DNA of 64,000 nt from Phyllobacterium lublinensis (GCF_020164435.1 NZ_JAIUDQ010000014.1:62001-126000); one strand, 5' to 3'; numbered from the stretch's first letter, positions 17,420 through 28,771 are shown. Numbers and translations: made by a program. The notes: generated by a model from the sequence alone, not told the origin.

Positions 17420-18408
17420 AGATTTCTCTGGACGATCGAATGATTGTCGTCCGATACCATTGAGACGCGAGTGCTTCCGTCGTCAGCCTGCCAGACGTCC
17501 AGCCCTTCCATATTGTCGATCTGATCGCGCATATCTGCGTCAAGGATGATCGGACCATCAACGGTTGCACCGGGCTTGATGGCTTGAGCCTCAATGCGTC
17601 GAATGCGCAAGGTCACGCCGCTGGCGATGCTGAATTTGCGCTCCAGCAGCAGGAGATCCCCGTAGGGAAGAAAATCACCGTCGCTGATATCGAAGTCGTC
17701 GCGGCGTTTAACGTAGAAAATGCCTTTCCGGGGCCCCTCAAGCACCGCCGCGAATGCATCCCCCACCTCGTTGATACTTTTCTCAGTGACCGCTACGCGC
17801 GCCCCCTGCAACGGGCCGGACGCTGGAGCATAGGCAATTGTTTCAATGCCGCGATTGTTGCGCAGTTCATTCCGAGGGAACGGCAAAGGCAGATAATTTG
17901 GCTTTGACGCAAACCCGTCGAGGTCCAGCGCGAATTCGGCAATGCGATGGACGCGTTCAAACGACATGGTCACGGTCTGGCCCGATATGCTCATGCCCTC
18001 CGCATCGGAGTTCCATTTGCCCTCCACCGGCATCCCCTCTTCGCTCTGTATTGGCGCAATCCTGAAATTACTGATCGAAGCTGGCCTGCCCCCCGCATCG
18101 CGTTGCATTTGGCCCGCATACCAGAAACCCGTATCGGTGACGCCGACAAAAGCTTGTCCTTGATCCAGATAATGAAACGCGGAAAGACCGCCGAATTCGC
18201 GATCGGTGGATGTCATTTCAAGACCGCCAACAAACTCCAGCGCGCCGAAGCGCGTTTGCGATGACCCGATGCGGAAGCTCGATATCATCCGCGAGGTAAT
18301 GGTTATAGCAGAAACGCCCCCCTCTTCGGCAAAGGCAGGTGCAACGAGGAGACAGGGAAAGGTCAGGAATGGCAGAGCGCGCCGAAGGAGCAGCGCGATC
18401 CAACCCAT
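17392..18408 (-). CDS. esterase-like activity of phytase family protein
   Basis: A 338-residue exported protein. The N-terminus is a signal peptide (LLRRALPFLTFPCLLVAPAFAEE). The mature part belongs to the phytase-esterase-like family: FGGLSAFHYLDQGQAFVGVTDTG, KWNSDAEGMSI, NRGIETIAYAP, and NMEGLDVW near the end, which together form a beta-propeller. The substrate is unknown; phosphate ester hydrolysis is only suggested by the family name. It begins 1 bp after the cobT stop on the same strand, so the two are probably co-transcribed. Confidence 0.86.
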   Translation of the reverse strand: MGWIALLLRRALPFLTFPCLLVAPAFAEEGGVSAITITSRMISSFRIGSSQTRFGALEFVGGLEMTSTDREFGGLSAFHYLDQGQAFVGVTDTGFWYAGQMQRDAGGRPASISNFRIAPIQSEEGMPVEGKWNSDAEGMSISGQTVTMSFERVHRIAEFALDLDGFASKPNYLPLPFPRNELRNNRGIETIAYAPASGPLQGARVAVTEKSINEVGDAFAAVLEGPRKGIFYVKRRDDFDISDGDFLPYGDLLLLERKFSIASGVTLRIRRIEAQAIKPGATVDGPIILDADMRDQIDNMEGLDVWQADDGSTRVSMVSDDNHSIVQRNLYLEFRLAE

Positions 18409-18409
18409 G

Positions 18410-20299
18410 CTATCGCATCCGCGCAGTTTTGGCGGGAGAGCTGCGCTCCTGCTCTTCGAAGAGCGAGGCGAGCTGCTCGGTCATCGCACCTGCAAGCTCC
18501 TCGGCATCGACGATGGTAACAGCCCGCCGGTAATAGCGAGTCACGTCATGGCCGATTCCGATAGCGATGAGCTCGACCGGCGAGCGGGTTTCGATCTCTT
18601 CGATCACTGCGCGCAGATGTCTTTCGAGGTAATTGCCCGGATTGACCGACAGGGTTGAGTCGTCGACGGGCGCGCCATCGGATATCATCATCAGGATTCG
18701 ACGCTGCTCGGGTCGGCCGAGCAGGCGCTGATGCGCCCAGATCAGGGCCTCGCCGTCGATATTCTCCTTGAGGAGGCCTTCGCGCATCATCAGGCCGAGA
18801 TTGCGCCGCGAACGGCGCCACGGAGCGTCAGCGCGCTTGTAGACGATATGGCGCAGGTCGTTCAGGCGACCCGGATTGGCCGGCTTTCCGCGCTCCAGCC
18901 ACGCTTCGCGCGCTTGACCGCCTTTCCACGCCTTCGTCGTGAAGCCCAGAATTTCAACTTTCACGCCGCAGCGTTCGAGCGTCCGGGCCAGAATGTCGGC
19001 GCAGGTGGCGGCAACGGTAATGGGACGCCCGCGCATCGAACCGGAATTATCGATGAGGAGCGTCACCACCGTATCGCGGAAATCCGTATCGCGTTCCTGC
19101 TTGTAGGAAAGCGGCTGCGTTGGGTCGATAACGATACGCACGAGCCGCGCGGAATCGAGGTAGCCCTCCTCCAGATCGAAATCCCAGGAGCGGTTCTGCT
19201 GCGCCATCAGCCGGCGCTGCAGCCTGTTCGCCAGGCGGCCGACCACACCGGAAAGATTTGCAAGCTGCTTGTCGAGGAAGGCGCGCAAACGTTCGAGCTC
19301 GGCTTCGTCGCAAAGCTCCTCCGCGTCGGTCGTTTCATCGAACTCCTGCGTGAAGACCTTGTATCCGCTCTCGCTGCCAAGATTGGAAAAAGGCGGATTG
19401 GGGCGGCGTGCCTCGCCCGGGATTTCGGCATCGGCGTCCGAATCATCGTCCATATCATCAGATGATGCGTCGGTAGCTTCCGTTTCACCGGCCTCGCTTT
19501 CATCACTTGATGCGTCGGATTCGTCGCTCTCCGACGAATCACTGCCCTGGTCTTCCTCCGAGCCGCCTTCATTGTTTTCTTCGGGTTCCGGCGCGTCCTC
19601 GTTATCCTGGCTGTCGTCCTGTTCGCTCTCCTGGGAGAGCTCTTCGGCCATCTCCATCGAGGCCAGCATTTCGCGCACAACGCGGGCGAACGCGTTCTGA
19701 TCATTGATTTTGGCAGCGAGGTGGTCGAGATCGGCCGCCGCCTTTTCCTCGATCCAGTCGCGCCAGAGATCGACCACATTGCCAGCGGATTCCGGGGCCT
19801 TGCGCCCCGTCAACTTTTCGCGAACCAATAGTGCCACCGCCTCTTCCAGCGGGGCTTCGGCCTTGTCGGTGATTGCCGGAAAATTCGCGCGTGCATATTT
19901 GTCTGCCAGCATCGACGTCAAATTCTGCGCCACACCATCCATACGCAGCGCGCCTATGGCTTCCACGCGCGCCTGCTCGACAGCGTCGAATATCGCCCGT
20001 GCCTGCTTGCCGTCCGGTGCAAGAGTGGCGTGGATGCGGTCATTGTGACAGGCTTTGCGCAGCGCCATTGAATCGCCAAGGCCGCGGGTAATCGCGATAT
20101 CGCTGGCGGATGGACGCTTGGGCAAATCGGGGAGACGGGCGCGATGACCAGTCAACGCCGGCTTGTCATTGCCAAAGCCGACTTCCATCTCATGGTCGCC
20201 AGCGATCGCACGCATACACGCCGTGACGGCGCGCTTGAAGGGCTCGGAATCAACCGGGCCTTTCGGGTTTGCACGTGAATTGTCTCCCGGACCTGCCAT
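18410..20299 (-). CDS. cobT: cobaltochelatase subunit CobT
   Basis: With CobS it forms the AAA+ chaperone complex that drives CobN to insert cobalt into hydrogenobyrinic acid diamide in aerobic B12 synthesis. The 629-residue protein has an N-terminal CobT domain, a very acidic Asp/Glu/Ser-rich linker (about residues 215-300), and a C-terminal von Willebrand A domain whose MIDAS motif is [11 protein letters not shown]. Length and layout match the family. It lies 13 bp after cobS on the same strand. No cobN is in the window. Confidence 0.96.
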   Translation of the reverse strand: MAGPGDNSRANPKGPVDSEPFKRAVTACMRAIAGDHEMEVGFGNDKPALTGHRARLPDLPKRPSASDIAITRGLGDSMALRKACHNDRIHATLAPDGKQARAIFDAVEQARVEAIGALRMDGVAQNLTSMLADKYARANFPAITDKAEAPLEEAVALLVREKLTGRKAPESAGNVVDLWRDWIEEKAAADLDHLAAKINDQNAFARVVREMLASMEMAEELSQESEQDDSQDNEDAPEPEENNEGGSEEDQGSDSSESDESDASSDESEAGETEATDASSDDMDDDSDADAEIPGEARRPNPPFSNLGSESGYKVFTQEFDETTDAEELCDEAELERLRAFLDKQLANLSGVVGRLANRLQRRLMAQQNRSWDFDLEEGYLDSARLVRIVIDPTQPLSYKQERDTDFRDTVVTLLIDNSGSMRGRPITVAATCADILARTLERCGVKVEILGFTTKAWKGGQAREAWLERGKPANPGRLNDLRHIVYKRADAPWRRSRRNLGLMMREGLLKENIDGEALIWAHQRLLGRPEQRRILMMISDGAPVDDSTLSVNPGNYLERHLRAVIEEIETRSPVELIAIGIGHDVTRYYRRAVTIVDAEELAGAMTEQLASLFEEQERSSPAKTARMR

Positions 20300-20312
20300 T
20301 TTTGGATGATGC

Positions 20313-21299
20313 TCAGCTTATGACGACATTGGCCGTTGATTCTGGCAGTTCCTTGCCAAATGCACGCTGGTAGAACTCCGCAACGATCGGTCGCTCCAGC
20401 TCATCGCATTTGTTCAGGAAGGTCAGGCGGAATGCAAAACCGACATCCTTGAAGATATCAGCATTTTCGGCCCAGGTGATAACGGTACGCGGGCTCATGA
20501 CCGTCGACAGATCGCCATTGATGAATGCAGAACGGGTCATGTCGGCAACGCGGACCATCTTGGAGACGATCTCCTTGCCTTCCTTGTTCTGGTAGTGCTT
20601 GGCTTTCGCAGCAACGATGGCTGCCTCATTGTCATGCGGCAGATAATTGAGCGTCGTCACGATGGACCAACGGTCCATCTGCGCCTGATTGATCTGCTGC
20701 GTGCCGTGATAAAGCCCGGTCGTATCGCCGAGACCAACCGTGTTGGCTGTTGCGAACAGGCGGAATGCAGGATGTGGACGAATGACACGGCTCTGGTCGA
20801 GAAGTGTCAACCGGCCAGATGATTCGAGCACGCGCTGGATGACGAACATCACGTCCGGGCGGCCGGCGTCGTACTCGTCGAACACCAATGCGACATTGTG
20901 CTGGTAAGCCCATGGCAGAATGCCATCACGGAATTCCGTGATCTGCATGCCTTCCTTGACGACGATGGCATCCTTGCCGACGAGATCGATACGGCTGACA
21001 TGGCTGTCCAGATTGACGCGCACGCATGGCCAGTTGAGGCGGGCCGCAACCTGTTCGATATGGGTTGATTTGCCTGTGCCGTGATAACCGGACACCATGA
21101 CGCGGCGGTTGTAGGCAAAGCCGGCAAGAATGGCGAGTGTCGTCTGCTTGTCGAACAGGTAGTCGTTGTCGATTTCCGGAACGTAAGCATCACCTGCCTT
21201 GTAGGCAGGTACCATCATATCGGATTCAAATCCAAAGAGCTTTGCGACAGAAACCGTTGTATCGGGCAAATTCGCAATCTCGCGATCAACCTTATTCAT
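20313..21299 (-). CDS. cobS: cobaltochelatase subunit CobS
   Basis: AAA+ ATPase partner of CobT. The 328-residue protein has Walker A (GYHGTGKST), Walker B ([10 protein letters not shown]), sensor 1 (FRLFATANT) and the arginine-rich C-terminal region. Two ATGs are adjacent (21302 and 21299); the second is chosen because GGAGG lies four bases before it, too close to the first. The order J-domain gene, cobS, cobT on one strand is common in Rhizobiales. Confidence 0.95.
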   Translation of the reverse strand: MNKVDREIANLPDTTVSVAKLFGFESDMMVPAYKAGDAYVPEIDNDYLFDKQTTLAILAGFAYNRRVMVSGYHGTGKSTHIEQVAARLNWPCVRVNLDSHVSRIDLVGKDAIVVKEGMQITEFRDGILPWAYQHNVALVFDEYDAGRPDVMFVIQRVLESSGRLTLLDQSRVIRPHPAFRLFATANTVGLGDTTGLYHGTQQINQAQMDRWSIVTTLNYLPHDNEAAIVAAKAKHYQNKEGKEIVSKMVRVADMTRSAFINGDLSTVMSPRTVITWAENADIFKDVGFAFRLTFLNKCDELERPIVAEFYQRAFGKELPESTANVVIS

Positions 21300-21386
21300 C
21301 ATGCCTCCAGCGCGACTGCACGCGCAGACGCATAAAGATAGTCACAGTCTTGAAACCCGATGGGTCCCGAACTCGGCTCAAAGTGG

Positions 21387-22034
21387 TTAGCAGAAACCTG
21401 CCTGTTTGAGCAATTGATAGGCCTGGATAACGTCACGGAAACGATCCTCGGAAGCCCGGTCACCGCCGTTTGCATCGGGATGGTGGCGCTTCACCAGCTC
21501 TTTATAGCGTGACTTGATATCTTCGCCACTGGCTTTTGCACCAAGTCCAAGCGTATCCAGCGCTTTCGCTTCCAAAGGCTTCGGTTTGCGAACATGCACC
21601 CTTGCCTCGTTGAACACGCTGTTGGGATCGCGAAATCTGTTTTGATAGGCCGCACGACCAGAGCGCAACTTCGAGAAATCGGGAGACGTCTTGGCTCCGC
21701 CGGCCGCGGCGGCCTGCGCGCTCGCACCCGCGCCGCTTCCTGGCAGACCGGCAATGGTCCAGGTCGGGCGGTCCCCTGTGAGCGCCTCCTTCTGATAGCG
21801 CGCCACTTCGGCGTCAGACAGGCCCGAGAAATAATTGTAGCCCTTGTTGTATTCACGCACATGGTCGATGCAGAAGTGGAAAAACTCGCCTTCCTTCATG
21901 CGGCCCACGGGCGCGCGGTGCGGGCCAGGCTTGTCACAGCCGTCCCATTGGCACACTGGAGTACGCGATTTCTCCTCTTCGGCCTTTTTTGGCCGGATGC
22001 GGATACTGTCAAAATATTTCGAGTTTGAGGTCAT
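21387..22034 (-). CDS. J domain-containing molecular chaperone
   Basis: A 215-residue protein with a C-terminal J domain (about residues 155-212): ALDTLGLG, KSRYKELVKRHHPDANGGD with the HPD motif, and FRDVIQAYQLL. The N-terminus has a Cys-containing segment (VCQWDGCDKPGPHRAP) and FHFCIDHVREYN that may bind zinc. J domains stimulate Hsp70 ATPase. Its steady position before cobS in this order suggests a role in cobaltochelatase assembly, but that is inference. Confidence 0.9.
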   Translation of the reverse strand: MTSNSKYFDSIRIRPKKAEEEKSRTPVCQWDGCDKPGPHRAPVGRMKEGEFFHFCIDHVREYNKGYNYFSGLSDAEVARYQKEALTGDRPTWTIAGLPGSGAGASAQAAAAGGAKTSPDFSKLRSGRAAYQNRFRDPNSVFNEARVHVRKPKPLEAKALDTLGLGAKASGEDIKSRYKELVKRHHPDANGGDRASEDRFRDVIQAYQLLKQAGFC

Positions 22035-22167
22035 CGAGTCAAATTATCTTAGCTTAGCTTGAATTGACATTTACCCATGGATCGACCTAACGCCTGCAAT
22101 GGCGGTAAATTTGTGATCATGTACGGATTTGCCAAGTGAAACTACCATATGGGCTCAGGAGAACGAA

Positions 22168-22470
22168 ATGTCCACTCAGTCAGCGATCGAAAACAAACTG
22201 ACGCAGGCTTTTCATCCGGTTTCTTTGGCAGTCATCAATGAAAGCCACCTCCACGCTGGTCACCATCATTCAGACGGTGGACATCATGGCACATTTGATG
22301 GGTCAGGCGAAACGCATTTTCGCGTGCGTATTGTCGCGGAAGCTTTTGCCGGCATGTCGCGTGTCGCCCGGCATCGCGCCATCAACGAAGTCCTGGAGGA
22401 AGAATTGAAGGGAACCGTTCACGCCCTGGCGCTGGAACCGGCTGCTCCCGGCGAGGCAACTCGGGGCTAG
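22168..22470 (+). CDS. bolA: BolA family protein
   Basis: A 100-residue BolA-fold protein. BolA proteins work with monothiol glutaredoxins in Fe-S and iron regulation and affect envelope and stress genes. The HESHLHAGH-type block is present as NESHLHAGHHHSDGGHHG, followed by GETHFRVRIVAEAFAGMSRVARHRAIN, the conserved core. The insert is unusually His-rich. The frame opens at 22129, but ATG at 22168 has AGGAGA before it and starts the conserved domain. It is divergent from the J-domain gene and convergent with the CNNM gene. Confidence 0.93.
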   Translation: MSTQSAIENKLTQAFHPVSLAVINESHLHAGHHHSDGGHHGTFDGSGETHFRVRIVAEAFAGMSRVARHRAINEVLEEELKGTVHALALEPAAPGEATRG

Positions 22471-22483
22471 GCTACAGACACAA

Positions 22484-23773
22484 TCAGGCCGGCCTTGCCT
22501 TGTCGTCATCCTCAAGGGGGCGGATTCGAAGGCGCGTGATGCGGTTCTTCTCACGCCTTAGGATCGTGAAGCGCTTGCCGTGAAAGGTGAAGGCCTGCTT
22601 CTCTTTCGGGATGCTTTGCGTTTCGTGGATGACCAGGCCGGCAATTGTCGTTGCTTCGGCGTCTGGCAGATGCCAGTCAAGGGCACGATTGAGGTCCCTT
22701 ATCGGCACCGATCCATCGACCAGGACCGAGCCATCCGGCTGCGGGCGACAGCCCTGAACATCGATATCGTGCTCATCGGCGATCTCACCGACGATCTCTT
22801 CCAAAATGTCTTCCAGCGTGATCAGACCTTGCACATCACCATATTCGTCGACGACGATTGCAATATGCGCCTTGCGCCGCAGGAACGCATTCAGCTGGTC
22901 CTGAAGCGTTGTGGTATCCGGCACAAACCAAGGCTTGGTTGCCACCTTCATGATGTTGATCTTGGATATGTCCCGATCTGCATCGCGTATTGCCCGGACC
23001 AGATCCTTTGCGTGAACCACGCCAACAATATTATCGTTTGCGCCTCGCCATACCGGGATGCGGGTGTGATGGCTGGCCAATATTTCGCTGATGACAGTTT
23101 CAATAGGGTCATCTGCATTGACAGAATCCATGTCGGTCCGATGGATCATGACATCGTAGACCTCGAGCTCGCGCAGATCGAGCAGACCCCCGATCTGATC
23201 CCGGTCTCGCTTGATGACGGACCCCTCCTTGTGAAGAAGATCAACGGCTCCGCGCAACTCTTCCTGGGCCGACAACATCGATGCTCCGGCAGCCAGGTTG
23301 ATGCCAAATATTCCCAGTATCTTTCGCACAATCCAGTTAACCAGATCGGACAGGCTTCCGAACATGAAAACGGCAATCTGCGCAAACCTGACAAGAGCGA
23401 GGGCATTGCGATCAGGACTGGAAATGGCCCACGATTTGGGCAGCACTTCTGCAAAAATGACGAGCAGCACCGTCATGATAGCCGTCGCGTAAGCAACACC
23501 TGCCTGACCGAAGAGCGCAAGCAGCATGCTCGTTGTCAATGAAGATGCCAGAATGTTGATAAGATTGTTGCCTATCAACATGACGCTGATGAGTCGGTCA
23601 CGCTTTTCGATGAGGGTTTCCACCACAGCTGCGCGGGCGTCACCGCGTTTGGACAGGCGATGCATCCGGGCACGGGATACGGCGGTCAATGCAGTTTCGG
23701 ACCCCGAAAAAAGCGCAGACATCAGGATCAGAACGAATATGATTCCGCAAAAGATCCAGATTTCAGCGCTCAT
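22484..23773 (-). CDS. CNNM/CorC-type transporter (HlyC/CorC family)
   Basis: A 429-residue membrane protein: DUF21/CNNM transmembrane domain (about residues 1-180, with [12 protein letters not shown]), two CBS domains (about 200-330, with HTRIPVW and [16 protein letters not shown]) and a C-terminal CorC_HlyC domain (350-425). Members are linked to Mg2+/Co2+ transport; the older hemolysin name is misleading. Its start overlaps the aroB stop by 4 bp (ATGA), so it is the last gene of the aroK-aroB-CNNM operon. Confidence 0.93.
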   Translation of the reverse strand: MSAEIWIFCGIIFVLILMSALFSGSETALTAVSRARMHRLSKRGDARAAVVETLIEKRDRLISVMLIGNNLINILASSLTTSMLLALFGQAGVAYATAIMTVLLVIFAEVLPKSWAISSPDRNALALVRFAQIAVFMFGSLSDLVNWIVRKILGIFGINLAAGASMLSAQEELRGAVDLLHKEGSVIKRDRDQIGGLLDLRELEVYDVMIHRTDMDSVNADDPIETVISEILASHHTRIPVWRGANDNIVGVVHAKDLVRAIRDADRDISKINIMKVATKPWFVPDTTTLQDQLNAFLRRKAHIAIVVDEYGDVQGLITLEDILEEIVGEIADEHDIDVQGCRPQPDGSVLVDGSVPIRDLNRALDWHLPDAEATTIAGLVIHETQSIPKEKQAFTFHGKRFTILRREKNRITRLRIRPLEDDDKARPA

Positions 23774-24903
23774 TGTCGATGTTTCTCCTGCAGGAAGCTC
23801 AGTACTGCGGATGGCGGCACGTCCTTGGCGATGAAGGATTGGCCAATACCGCGTGTCAGGATAAAGGTCAGCGCTCCGCGCGCGACCTTCTTGTCCTGTG
23901 CAATATAATCCATGAGGGTGGAGGCTGGTGGCAAATCGCCCGGAATATCCGCGATGGAAACAGGAAGCCCAACGTTGCGCAGATGGGCTTCAACGCGCTT
24001 TGCATCGTCCGGGCTGGCCAGATTCATCTGTGCGGAAAACTGGTGTGCCAGGACCATGCCAATGGCAACACCCTCGCCATGGACAAGCCGTGCAGAATCG
24101 TAATTGGTGGCGGTCTCCAGGGCATGGCCAAACGTATGGCCGAGATTGAGGAGCGCGCGATCTCCCGTCTCACGTTCATCTCTGGCAACGACGTCCGCCT
24201 TGGCCTGGCACGATATCGCGATAGCTTCGGTGCGCTCGGGACCGCCATTGAAGATGCCCTGCCAGTTCTTCTCCAGCCAGGAGAAGAAATCGGGCCGGTC
24301 AATCAGACCGTACTTTGCGACCTCAGCATAGCCGGCTCGAAATTCGCGCCGCGAAAGCGTGTCCAGTACCTGCGTATCGGCAAGAACCAGCTGCGGTTGA
24401 TAGAACACGCCGACAAGATTCTTGCCGTGCGATGTATTTATTCCCGTCTTGCCGCCAACAGATGAATCGACCTGCGCCAGCAACGATGTCGGCATCTGGA
24501 TGAAACCCATGCCACGGCGCGCTATGCCCGCAGCAAAGCCAGCGAGATCTCCGATGACCCCGCCACCCAATGCGACGACGACGTCGCCACGCTCGAGACG
24601 GGCCGCCAGAATCGCATTGGTGACTGTTTCCAGGGTCGCGAACCCCTTGGACCTTTCGCCAGGCGGCACAATGATTGGCGTGGCGTCGATTCCGGCATCG
24701 CGCAGGCTTTCATTGAGCCGGTCGAGATGCAAGCGAGCGACCGTCTCGTCTGTGACGATTGCGACCCGGACGGACTTGCCGCGGCTGGCAATCTCGCGCC
24801 CGGCGCTGTCAATCAAACCTGCTCCAATTAGGATATCGTAGGAACGGTCTCCTAGTCTGACGGGAACGGTCGTTATCCCGTTCGAGATCGCTGTTTCCCT
24901 CAT
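23770..24903 (-). CDS. aroB: 3-dehydroquinate synthase
   Basis: Second step of the shikimate pathway: DAHP to 3-dehydroquinate, using NAD and a divalent metal. The 377-residue protein has the NAD-binding glycine motif [16 protein letters not shown], the [21 protein letters not shown] block, and metal ligands in AEVAKYGLI and [12 protein letters not shown]. It overlaps aroK by 4 bp upstream and the CNNM gene by 4 bp downstream, which implies translational coupling along the operon. Confidence 0.97.
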   Translation of the reverse strand: MRETAISNGITTVPVRLGDRSYDILIGAGLIDSAGREIASRGKSVRVAIVTDETVARLHLDRLNESLRDAGIDATPIIVPPGERSKGFATLETVTNAILAARLERGDVVVALGGGVIGDLAGFAAGIARRGMGFIQMPTSLLAQVDSSVGGKTGINTSHGKNLVGVFYQPQLVLADTQVLDTLSRREFRAGYAEVAKYGLIDRPDFFSWLEKNWQGIFNGGPERTEAIAISCQAKADVVARDERETGDRALLNLGHTFGHALETATNYDSARLVHGEGVAIGMVLAHQFSAQMNLASPDDAKRVEAHLRNVGLPVSIADIPGDLPPASTLMDYIAQDKKVARGALTFILTRGIGQSFIAKDVPPSAVLSFLQEKHRQ

Positions 24904-25520
24904 GAACCGGTTTCCTCATTGGTCATGGTAATTCCACCCAGGTGATGTGCAATCGCCTGCATTGCTTCAATGGCAATGACTTCTTTCTTCTCTTCGCGGG
25001 AATTGATCGTTAGATCGGCAAGTGCATAGACTGGATAGCGCTCCGTCATCAGCCGCTCCATTACCCCCCGGGGATTATCGTTCTTCAGAAGGGGCCGGTT
25101 CTGCTTTCGCACGACGCGTCCCATCAGAACATCGAGCTCTGCTTTCAGCCAAAGTGAGACACCTTCCGAAGAAATCGTCCGGCGGGTCTGGTCGTTCATG
25201 TACGCGCCGCCACCGGTCGCCAGCACGATGGGCCCGTCTTCCAGCATCCGTGCAATGACACGACGCTCGAGATCACGAAACTCGGCTTCGCCATAGGCTT
25301 CAAAAAGTTCCGGAATTGTCATTGTCGAGACCTTTTCGATCTCGTGATCCGCATCGAAGAAGGGCAATTCGACCAGTGTGGCCAGCTTTTTGCCGACCGT
25401 GGACTTGCCCGCACCCATCAGTCCAACGAGCACGATAGACTTATGTCCAAGGCGCTCACGAATGGACCTTGCCATGTCTGGTAGCTGGGATGACCCAGGA
25501 ATGTCTTCAGCAGTGTTCAT
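24900..25520 (-). CDS. aroK: shikimate kinase
   Basis: Phosphorylates shikimate at the 3-hydroxyl. The 206-residue protein has Walker A (GLMGAGKST), the shikimate-binding Asp (FFDADHEIE), the FRDLERRVI Arg block, and ATGGGAY. It carries an N-terminal extension of about 25 residues before the kinase core. The open frame extends to a TTG at 25556, but ATG at 25520 is preferred; that TTGACG may be a promoter -35. First gene of aroK-aroB-CNNM. Confidence 0.95.
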   Translation of the reverse strand: MNTAEDIPGSSQLPDMARSIRERLGHKSIVLVGLMGAGKSTVGKKLATLVELPFFDADHEIEKVSTMTIPELFEAYGEAEFRDLERRVIARMLEDGPIVLATGGGAYMNDQTRRTISSEGVSLWLKAELDVLMGRVVRKQNRPLLKNDNPRGVMERLMTERYPVYALADLTINSREEKKEVIAIEAMQAIAHHLGGITMTNEETGS

Positions 25521-25623
25521 AATTGCGTTTCGACAGGAAAACCGTGCAGTCGTCAAGCAAACTATAGCTTTAGACGGTCTCGTGCCAGTTTCATCAAATC
25601 ATAAGGGTTTTGGTTGCAGGATT

Positions 25624-25824
25624 ATGGAACCACTAGAAGCCGACAAAGACGATTCAAACGAAATGCCGACGCTTACGCGATTGATCTTCATTCTCGCAGT
25701 CCTCGCAGGGCTTGTATACGCCGGCATGATTGCTCTGGTGACATTCGTGCATCCCACGCAGACGGAAATGACCATTCGTATACCCGCAGAGAAACTTAAC
25801 CCCAAGCCCGGAACACCGAACTGA
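25624..25824 (+). CDS. small single-span membrane protein
   Basis: A 66-residue hypothetical protein. After a short acidic start it has one membrane helix (LIFILAVLAGLVYAGMIALVTFV) and a C-terminal tail (TEMTIRIPAEKLNPKPG). GCAGGA precedes ATG 25624. It is divergent from aroK and ends 3 bp before the xerD start, so it probably shares the xerD transcript. Proteins like this are common before xerD in Rhizobiales; no function is known. Confidence 0.75.
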   Translation: MEPLEADKDDSNEMPTLTRLIFILAVLAGLVYAGMIALVTFVHPTQTEMTIRIPAEKLNPKPGTPN

Positions 25825-25827
25825 ACG

Positions 25828-26754
25828 ATGCGAACCGCAGCAGCAATTGAAACGTTTCTCGAAATGATGAGCGCCGAGCGCGGCGCAGCGCATAATACGC
25901 TGGAATCCTATCGTCGTGATCTTGAAGATGCCGCTGCCTTCAGCGCCGCAGCGGGGCTGCAGCTAACGATTGCCGAACCGGCAACGATCCGCGCCTATCT
26001 GGATGACATCGCCGGACGCGGTTTTGCGGCAACGTCGCAAGCACGGCGCCTGTCGGCATTGCGTCAGTTCTTTCGTTTTCTCTATACGGAGAATATCCGC
26101 GCGGACGATCCAACCAGTACACTCGACACGCCAAGGAAAGACCGTTCGCTGCCAAAGATCCTGAGCGAGGCGAACGTGGAAAAGCTGCTCGCCCGTACCG
26201 AGATTGAGGCTGGCGATCCGAAAGCGACCACAATGGCCCATTTCAACGCCGTGCGGCTGCATGCACTTCTTGAAATCCTATATGCCACCGGCTTGCGTGT
26301 CTCGGAACTCGTCAGCCTCCCTGTAACAGTTGCACGGTCAGACAGCCGGTTCCTGATGGTTCGCGGCAAAGGCTCCAAAGACCGCATGGTTCCGCTCTCA
26401 GGAAAAGCCCGCGAGGCGATGGCAAAGTATCTTGGTATCCGTGACGCCCTGCCACAGCTCATGGAAAGCCCCTGGCTGTTTCCCGCCATATCCGAAAGCG
26501 GATTTCTGGCACGGCAAGTGTTTGCCCGGGAGCTGAAGGGGATTGCCGCACGGGCCGGACTCAGGACGACGACAATTTCGCCTCATGTGCTGCGCCACGC
26601 CTTCGCCAGCCATCTGTTGCAGAACGGCGCCGACCTGCGCGCCGTACAACAACTGCTCGGGCACTCCGACATCTCGACGACCCAGATATACACTCATGTG
26701 ATGGAGGAACGCCTGCATCGGCTTGTCACGGAGCATCATCCTCTGGCAGACTAG
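25828..26754 (+). CDS. xerD: site-specific tyrosine recombinase XerD
   Basis: Chromosome dimer resolution at dif, together with XerC and FtsK. The 308-residue protein has an N-terminal SAM-like core-binding domain (1-100) and a C-terminal catalytic domain with Arg157 (ATGLRVSEL), Lys182 (RGKGSKDR), His253 and Arg256 (HVLRH), His279 ([15 protein letters not shown]) and the nucleophile Tyr288. It is a housekeeping Xer protein, not a phage integrase, from its length and context. Confidence 0.94.
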   Translation: MRTAAAIETFLEMMSAERGAAHNTLESYRRDLEDAAAFSAAAGLQLTIAEPATIRAYLDDIAGRGFAATSQARRLSALRQFFRFLYTENIRADDPTSTLDTPRKDRSLPKILSEANVEKLLARTEIEAGDPKATTMAHFNAVRLHALLEILYATGLRVSELVSLPVTVARSDSRFLMVRGKGSKDRMVPLSGKAREAMAKYLGIRDALPQLMESPWLFPAISESGFLARQVFARELKGIAARAGLRTTTISPHVLRHAFASHLLQNGADLRAVQQLLGHSDISTTQIYTHVMEERLHRLVTEHHPLAD

Positions 26755-26801
26755 GCTCTCCTATTCACCAATGGTGCAAACCTTTGACTGGTGGAACGTC
26801 C

Positions 26802-27311
26802 ATGTGGCAGCTGTTGAGAAAAATGTTTGCCGGACCTGAACCGCCGCCCGTCGAGCCTGACGGCGAGGCAATCCACTTCGACAGTGATGGTTTCACACGC
26901 TCCAGTCATCTGATACGGACGATGGGCTGGCGTCAAAGCTGGCACTGGGACGAAATCACCGCATTCGGGTTTACCTATTCGCCAGCCATGTTCCCGGATC
27001 CATGGTTCGGCGATTACATGGAGAGCCAATGGTTTCTGACGGTGAATGGAGAGACCGGACCGGAGAATATCTATTTTGACGTCGAGTGGTTGGACATCAA
27101 TTTTCTGCCGCCTGATCTGATCCAGCATATGCCAGGGCTGGACGTCGCAGAACTACAGCGAGGACTTGCCGCTGCCGCGGTCGGATTTCATAACTATGAG
27201 GGTGCGGGCCGTTGGATTGGCTGGCAGCGTGCCAAGCCACGAAGGCGAACTAGAACAACAAAGGTCGCCAAGCGCCCGAAGGCCGCCAGACGAGAGAGCA
27301 CTGCCAAGTAG
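26802..27311 (+). CDS. hypothetical protein
   Basis: A 169-residue soluble protein with no motif I recognise. It is rich in Trp (for example [12 protein letters not shown] and [12 protein letters not shown]) and ends in a basic tail ([18 protein letters not shown]) that could bind nucleic acid. ATG 26802 follows GGTGGA; the longer frame starts with TTG at 26784. It lies between xerD and accA on the same strand. Confidence 0.7.
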   Translation: MWQLLRKMFAGPEPPPVEPDGEAIHFDSDGFTRSSHLIRTMGWRQSWHWDEITAFGFTYSPAMFPDPWFGDYMESQWFLTVNGETGPENIYFDVEWLDINFLPPDLIQHMPGLDVAELQRGLAAAAVGFHNYEGAGRWIGWQRAKPRRRTRTTKVAKRPKAARRESTAK

Positions 27312-27448
27312 CACCATACCTTTGCCGGAATTCCACCTATAACTGTCGTCGCCAAACACCATCCAAAGCTTGCTTCCTTGACATGCGCGCCGGCAACAGC
27401 CAGTTAGACCATGAAAAATCCACCGTTTTGCAGGCAGACACGTCGCCC

Positions 27449-28402
27449 ATGTACAACTACCTTGATTTTGAAAAGCCAGTTGCCGACCTTGATGGCAAGA
27501 TCCTCGAGCTGAAGAAACTCGCGGAAGAGGGCGACGCTCTCGATACCAATGACGAGATCGTCCGACTGGAGAAGCGGTCTGCCGAAGCATTGCGTGACCT
27601 TTATCGCAAGCTCACTCCCTGGCAGAAGGCCCAGATAGCCCGCCATCCGGATCGCCCGCATTGCGTGGATTATATCTCCAAGCTCTTCACGGATTTCACT
27701 CCGCTTGCCGGTGATCGCAACTATGCCGACGACGATGCAGTCCAGGCGGGCCTTGCCCGGTTCAACGGCCAGGCCGTTGCCGTTATCGGACAGGAGAAGG
27801 GCAGCGACACGAAAACACGTCTCAAGCACAATTTCGGCATGGCCATGCCCGAAGGGTACCGCAAGGCCGTGCGCATCATGGAGCTCGCCGACCGCTTCAA
27901 ACTTCCGGTTCTGACGCTTGTTGATACGGCTGGTGCATTTCCGGGGATCGCAGCCGAGGAACGTGGCCAGGCCGAAGCCATTGCCCGCTCGACGGCCGCG
28001 TGCCTCAACCTGAAGGTTCCTGTCGTCTCGGTCATCATCGGCGAAGGCGGGTCCGGCGGGGCCATAGCCATTGCCACGGCCAATCGCGTCTACATGCTCG
28101 AGCACTCGATCTATTCAGTCATCTCTCCCGAAGGTGCTGCCTCCATTCTCTGGCATGATTCAACCCGCGCCAAGGATGCGGCGACATCGATGCGCATCAC
28201 AGCGCAGGATCTTTACGAATTGAAGATCATCGATGGCATCATCCCCGAGCCCGTGGGCGGCGCGCATCGTGGCAAGGACGCTGCGATCGAAGCGACAGGC
28301 AACATCATCAATGTCGCGCTCAAATCCATGGGCAACATGGATGGCGACACCTTGCGGCAGGACCGGCGCGAGAAATATCTCGCGATAGGACGCAATCTGT
28401 AG
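27449..28402 (+). CDS. accA: acetyl-CoA carboxylase carboxyltransferase subunit alpha
   Basis: Carboxyltransferase subunit that, with AccD, transfers CO2 from carboxybiotin to acetyl-CoA, the first step of fatty acid synthesis. The 317-residue product matches the family length. Seen: [14 protein letters not shown] at the start, [40 protein letters not shown], and [13 protein letters not shown], the oxyanion glycine loop. The frame opens at 27383; ATG 27449 starts the conserved N-terminus. A strong hairpin follows the gene. Confidence 0.96.
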   Translation: MYNYLDFEKPVADLDGKILELKKLAEEGDALDTNDEIVRLEKRSAEALRDLYRKLTPWQKAQIARHPDRPHCVDYISKLFTDFTPLAGDRNYADDDAVQAGLARFNGQAVAVIGQEKGSDTKTRLKHNFGMAMPEGYRKAVRIMELADRFKLPVLTLVDTAGAFPGIAAEERGQAEAIARSTAACLNLKVPVVSVIIGEGGSGGAIAIATANRVYMLEHSIYSVISPEGAASILWHDSTRAKDAATSMRITAQDLYELKIIDGIIPEPVGGAHRGKDAAIEATGNIINVALKSMGNMDGDTLRQDRREKYLAIGRNL

Positions 28403-28413
28403 CATTGGATACA

Positions 28414-28441
28414 GTACGGCCCGGCTCAGTCCGGGCCGTAC
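28414..28441 (+). terminator. hairpin after accA
   Basis: GTACGGCCCGG (28414-28424), loop CTCAGT, CCGGGCCGTAC (28431-28441): a perfect 11-bp stem, 11 bp after the accA stop. The following sequence (CATTTG) has only a weak T run, so it may stabilise the 3' end rather than terminate alone. Confidence 0.6.
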
Positions 28442-28620
28442 CATTTGAAAGGCCATATCTCCGGCTCGGGATGTCGAATGCCATCCGCTAAGCCGCCGAA
28501 TAATTTGCTGAACAGTGAACCCGAAGAAAATAGTTGCGGTTTTTTTGCCCAAGCAGCTTGCAATTCAGTTCCCAACCCATTACGAACCGCGCTGCGCCAA
28601 ACAACGCGCAACCGTGGCAC

Positions 28621-28697
28621 GCGCCCGTAGCTCAGCTGGATAGAGCACCAGACTACGAATCTGGGGGTCAGAGGTTCGAATCCTTTCGGGCGCGCCA
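28621..28697 (+). tRNA. tRNA-Arg(ACG)
   Basis: A 77-nt cloverleaf. Acceptor stem GCGCCCG pairs with CGGGCGC, followed by G and an encoded CCA. The anticodon stem CCAGA/TCTGG encloses loop CTACGAA with anticodon ACG at 28655-28657. The T-arm contains GGTTCGAATCC. The anticodon is expected to be modified to ICG and read CGU, CGC and CGA. Confidence 0.97.
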
Positions 28698-28771
28698 TTC
28701 ACACTGCAAGCCTTCCGCAAATGTGGACAACGTTGAAGCGCCGACGCACCTTGTGCGCGCGGCGTCAGCCG

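Noticed and set aside
22580-23542. 320-codon plus-strand frame opposite the CNNM gene
   Set aside because: Shadow frame; the minus-strand CNNM protein has clear DUF21 and CBS domains.
25521-25556. N-terminal extension of aroK from a TTG at 25556
   Set aside because: The TTGACG context looks like a -35 element and the extension is not needed for the kinase fold.
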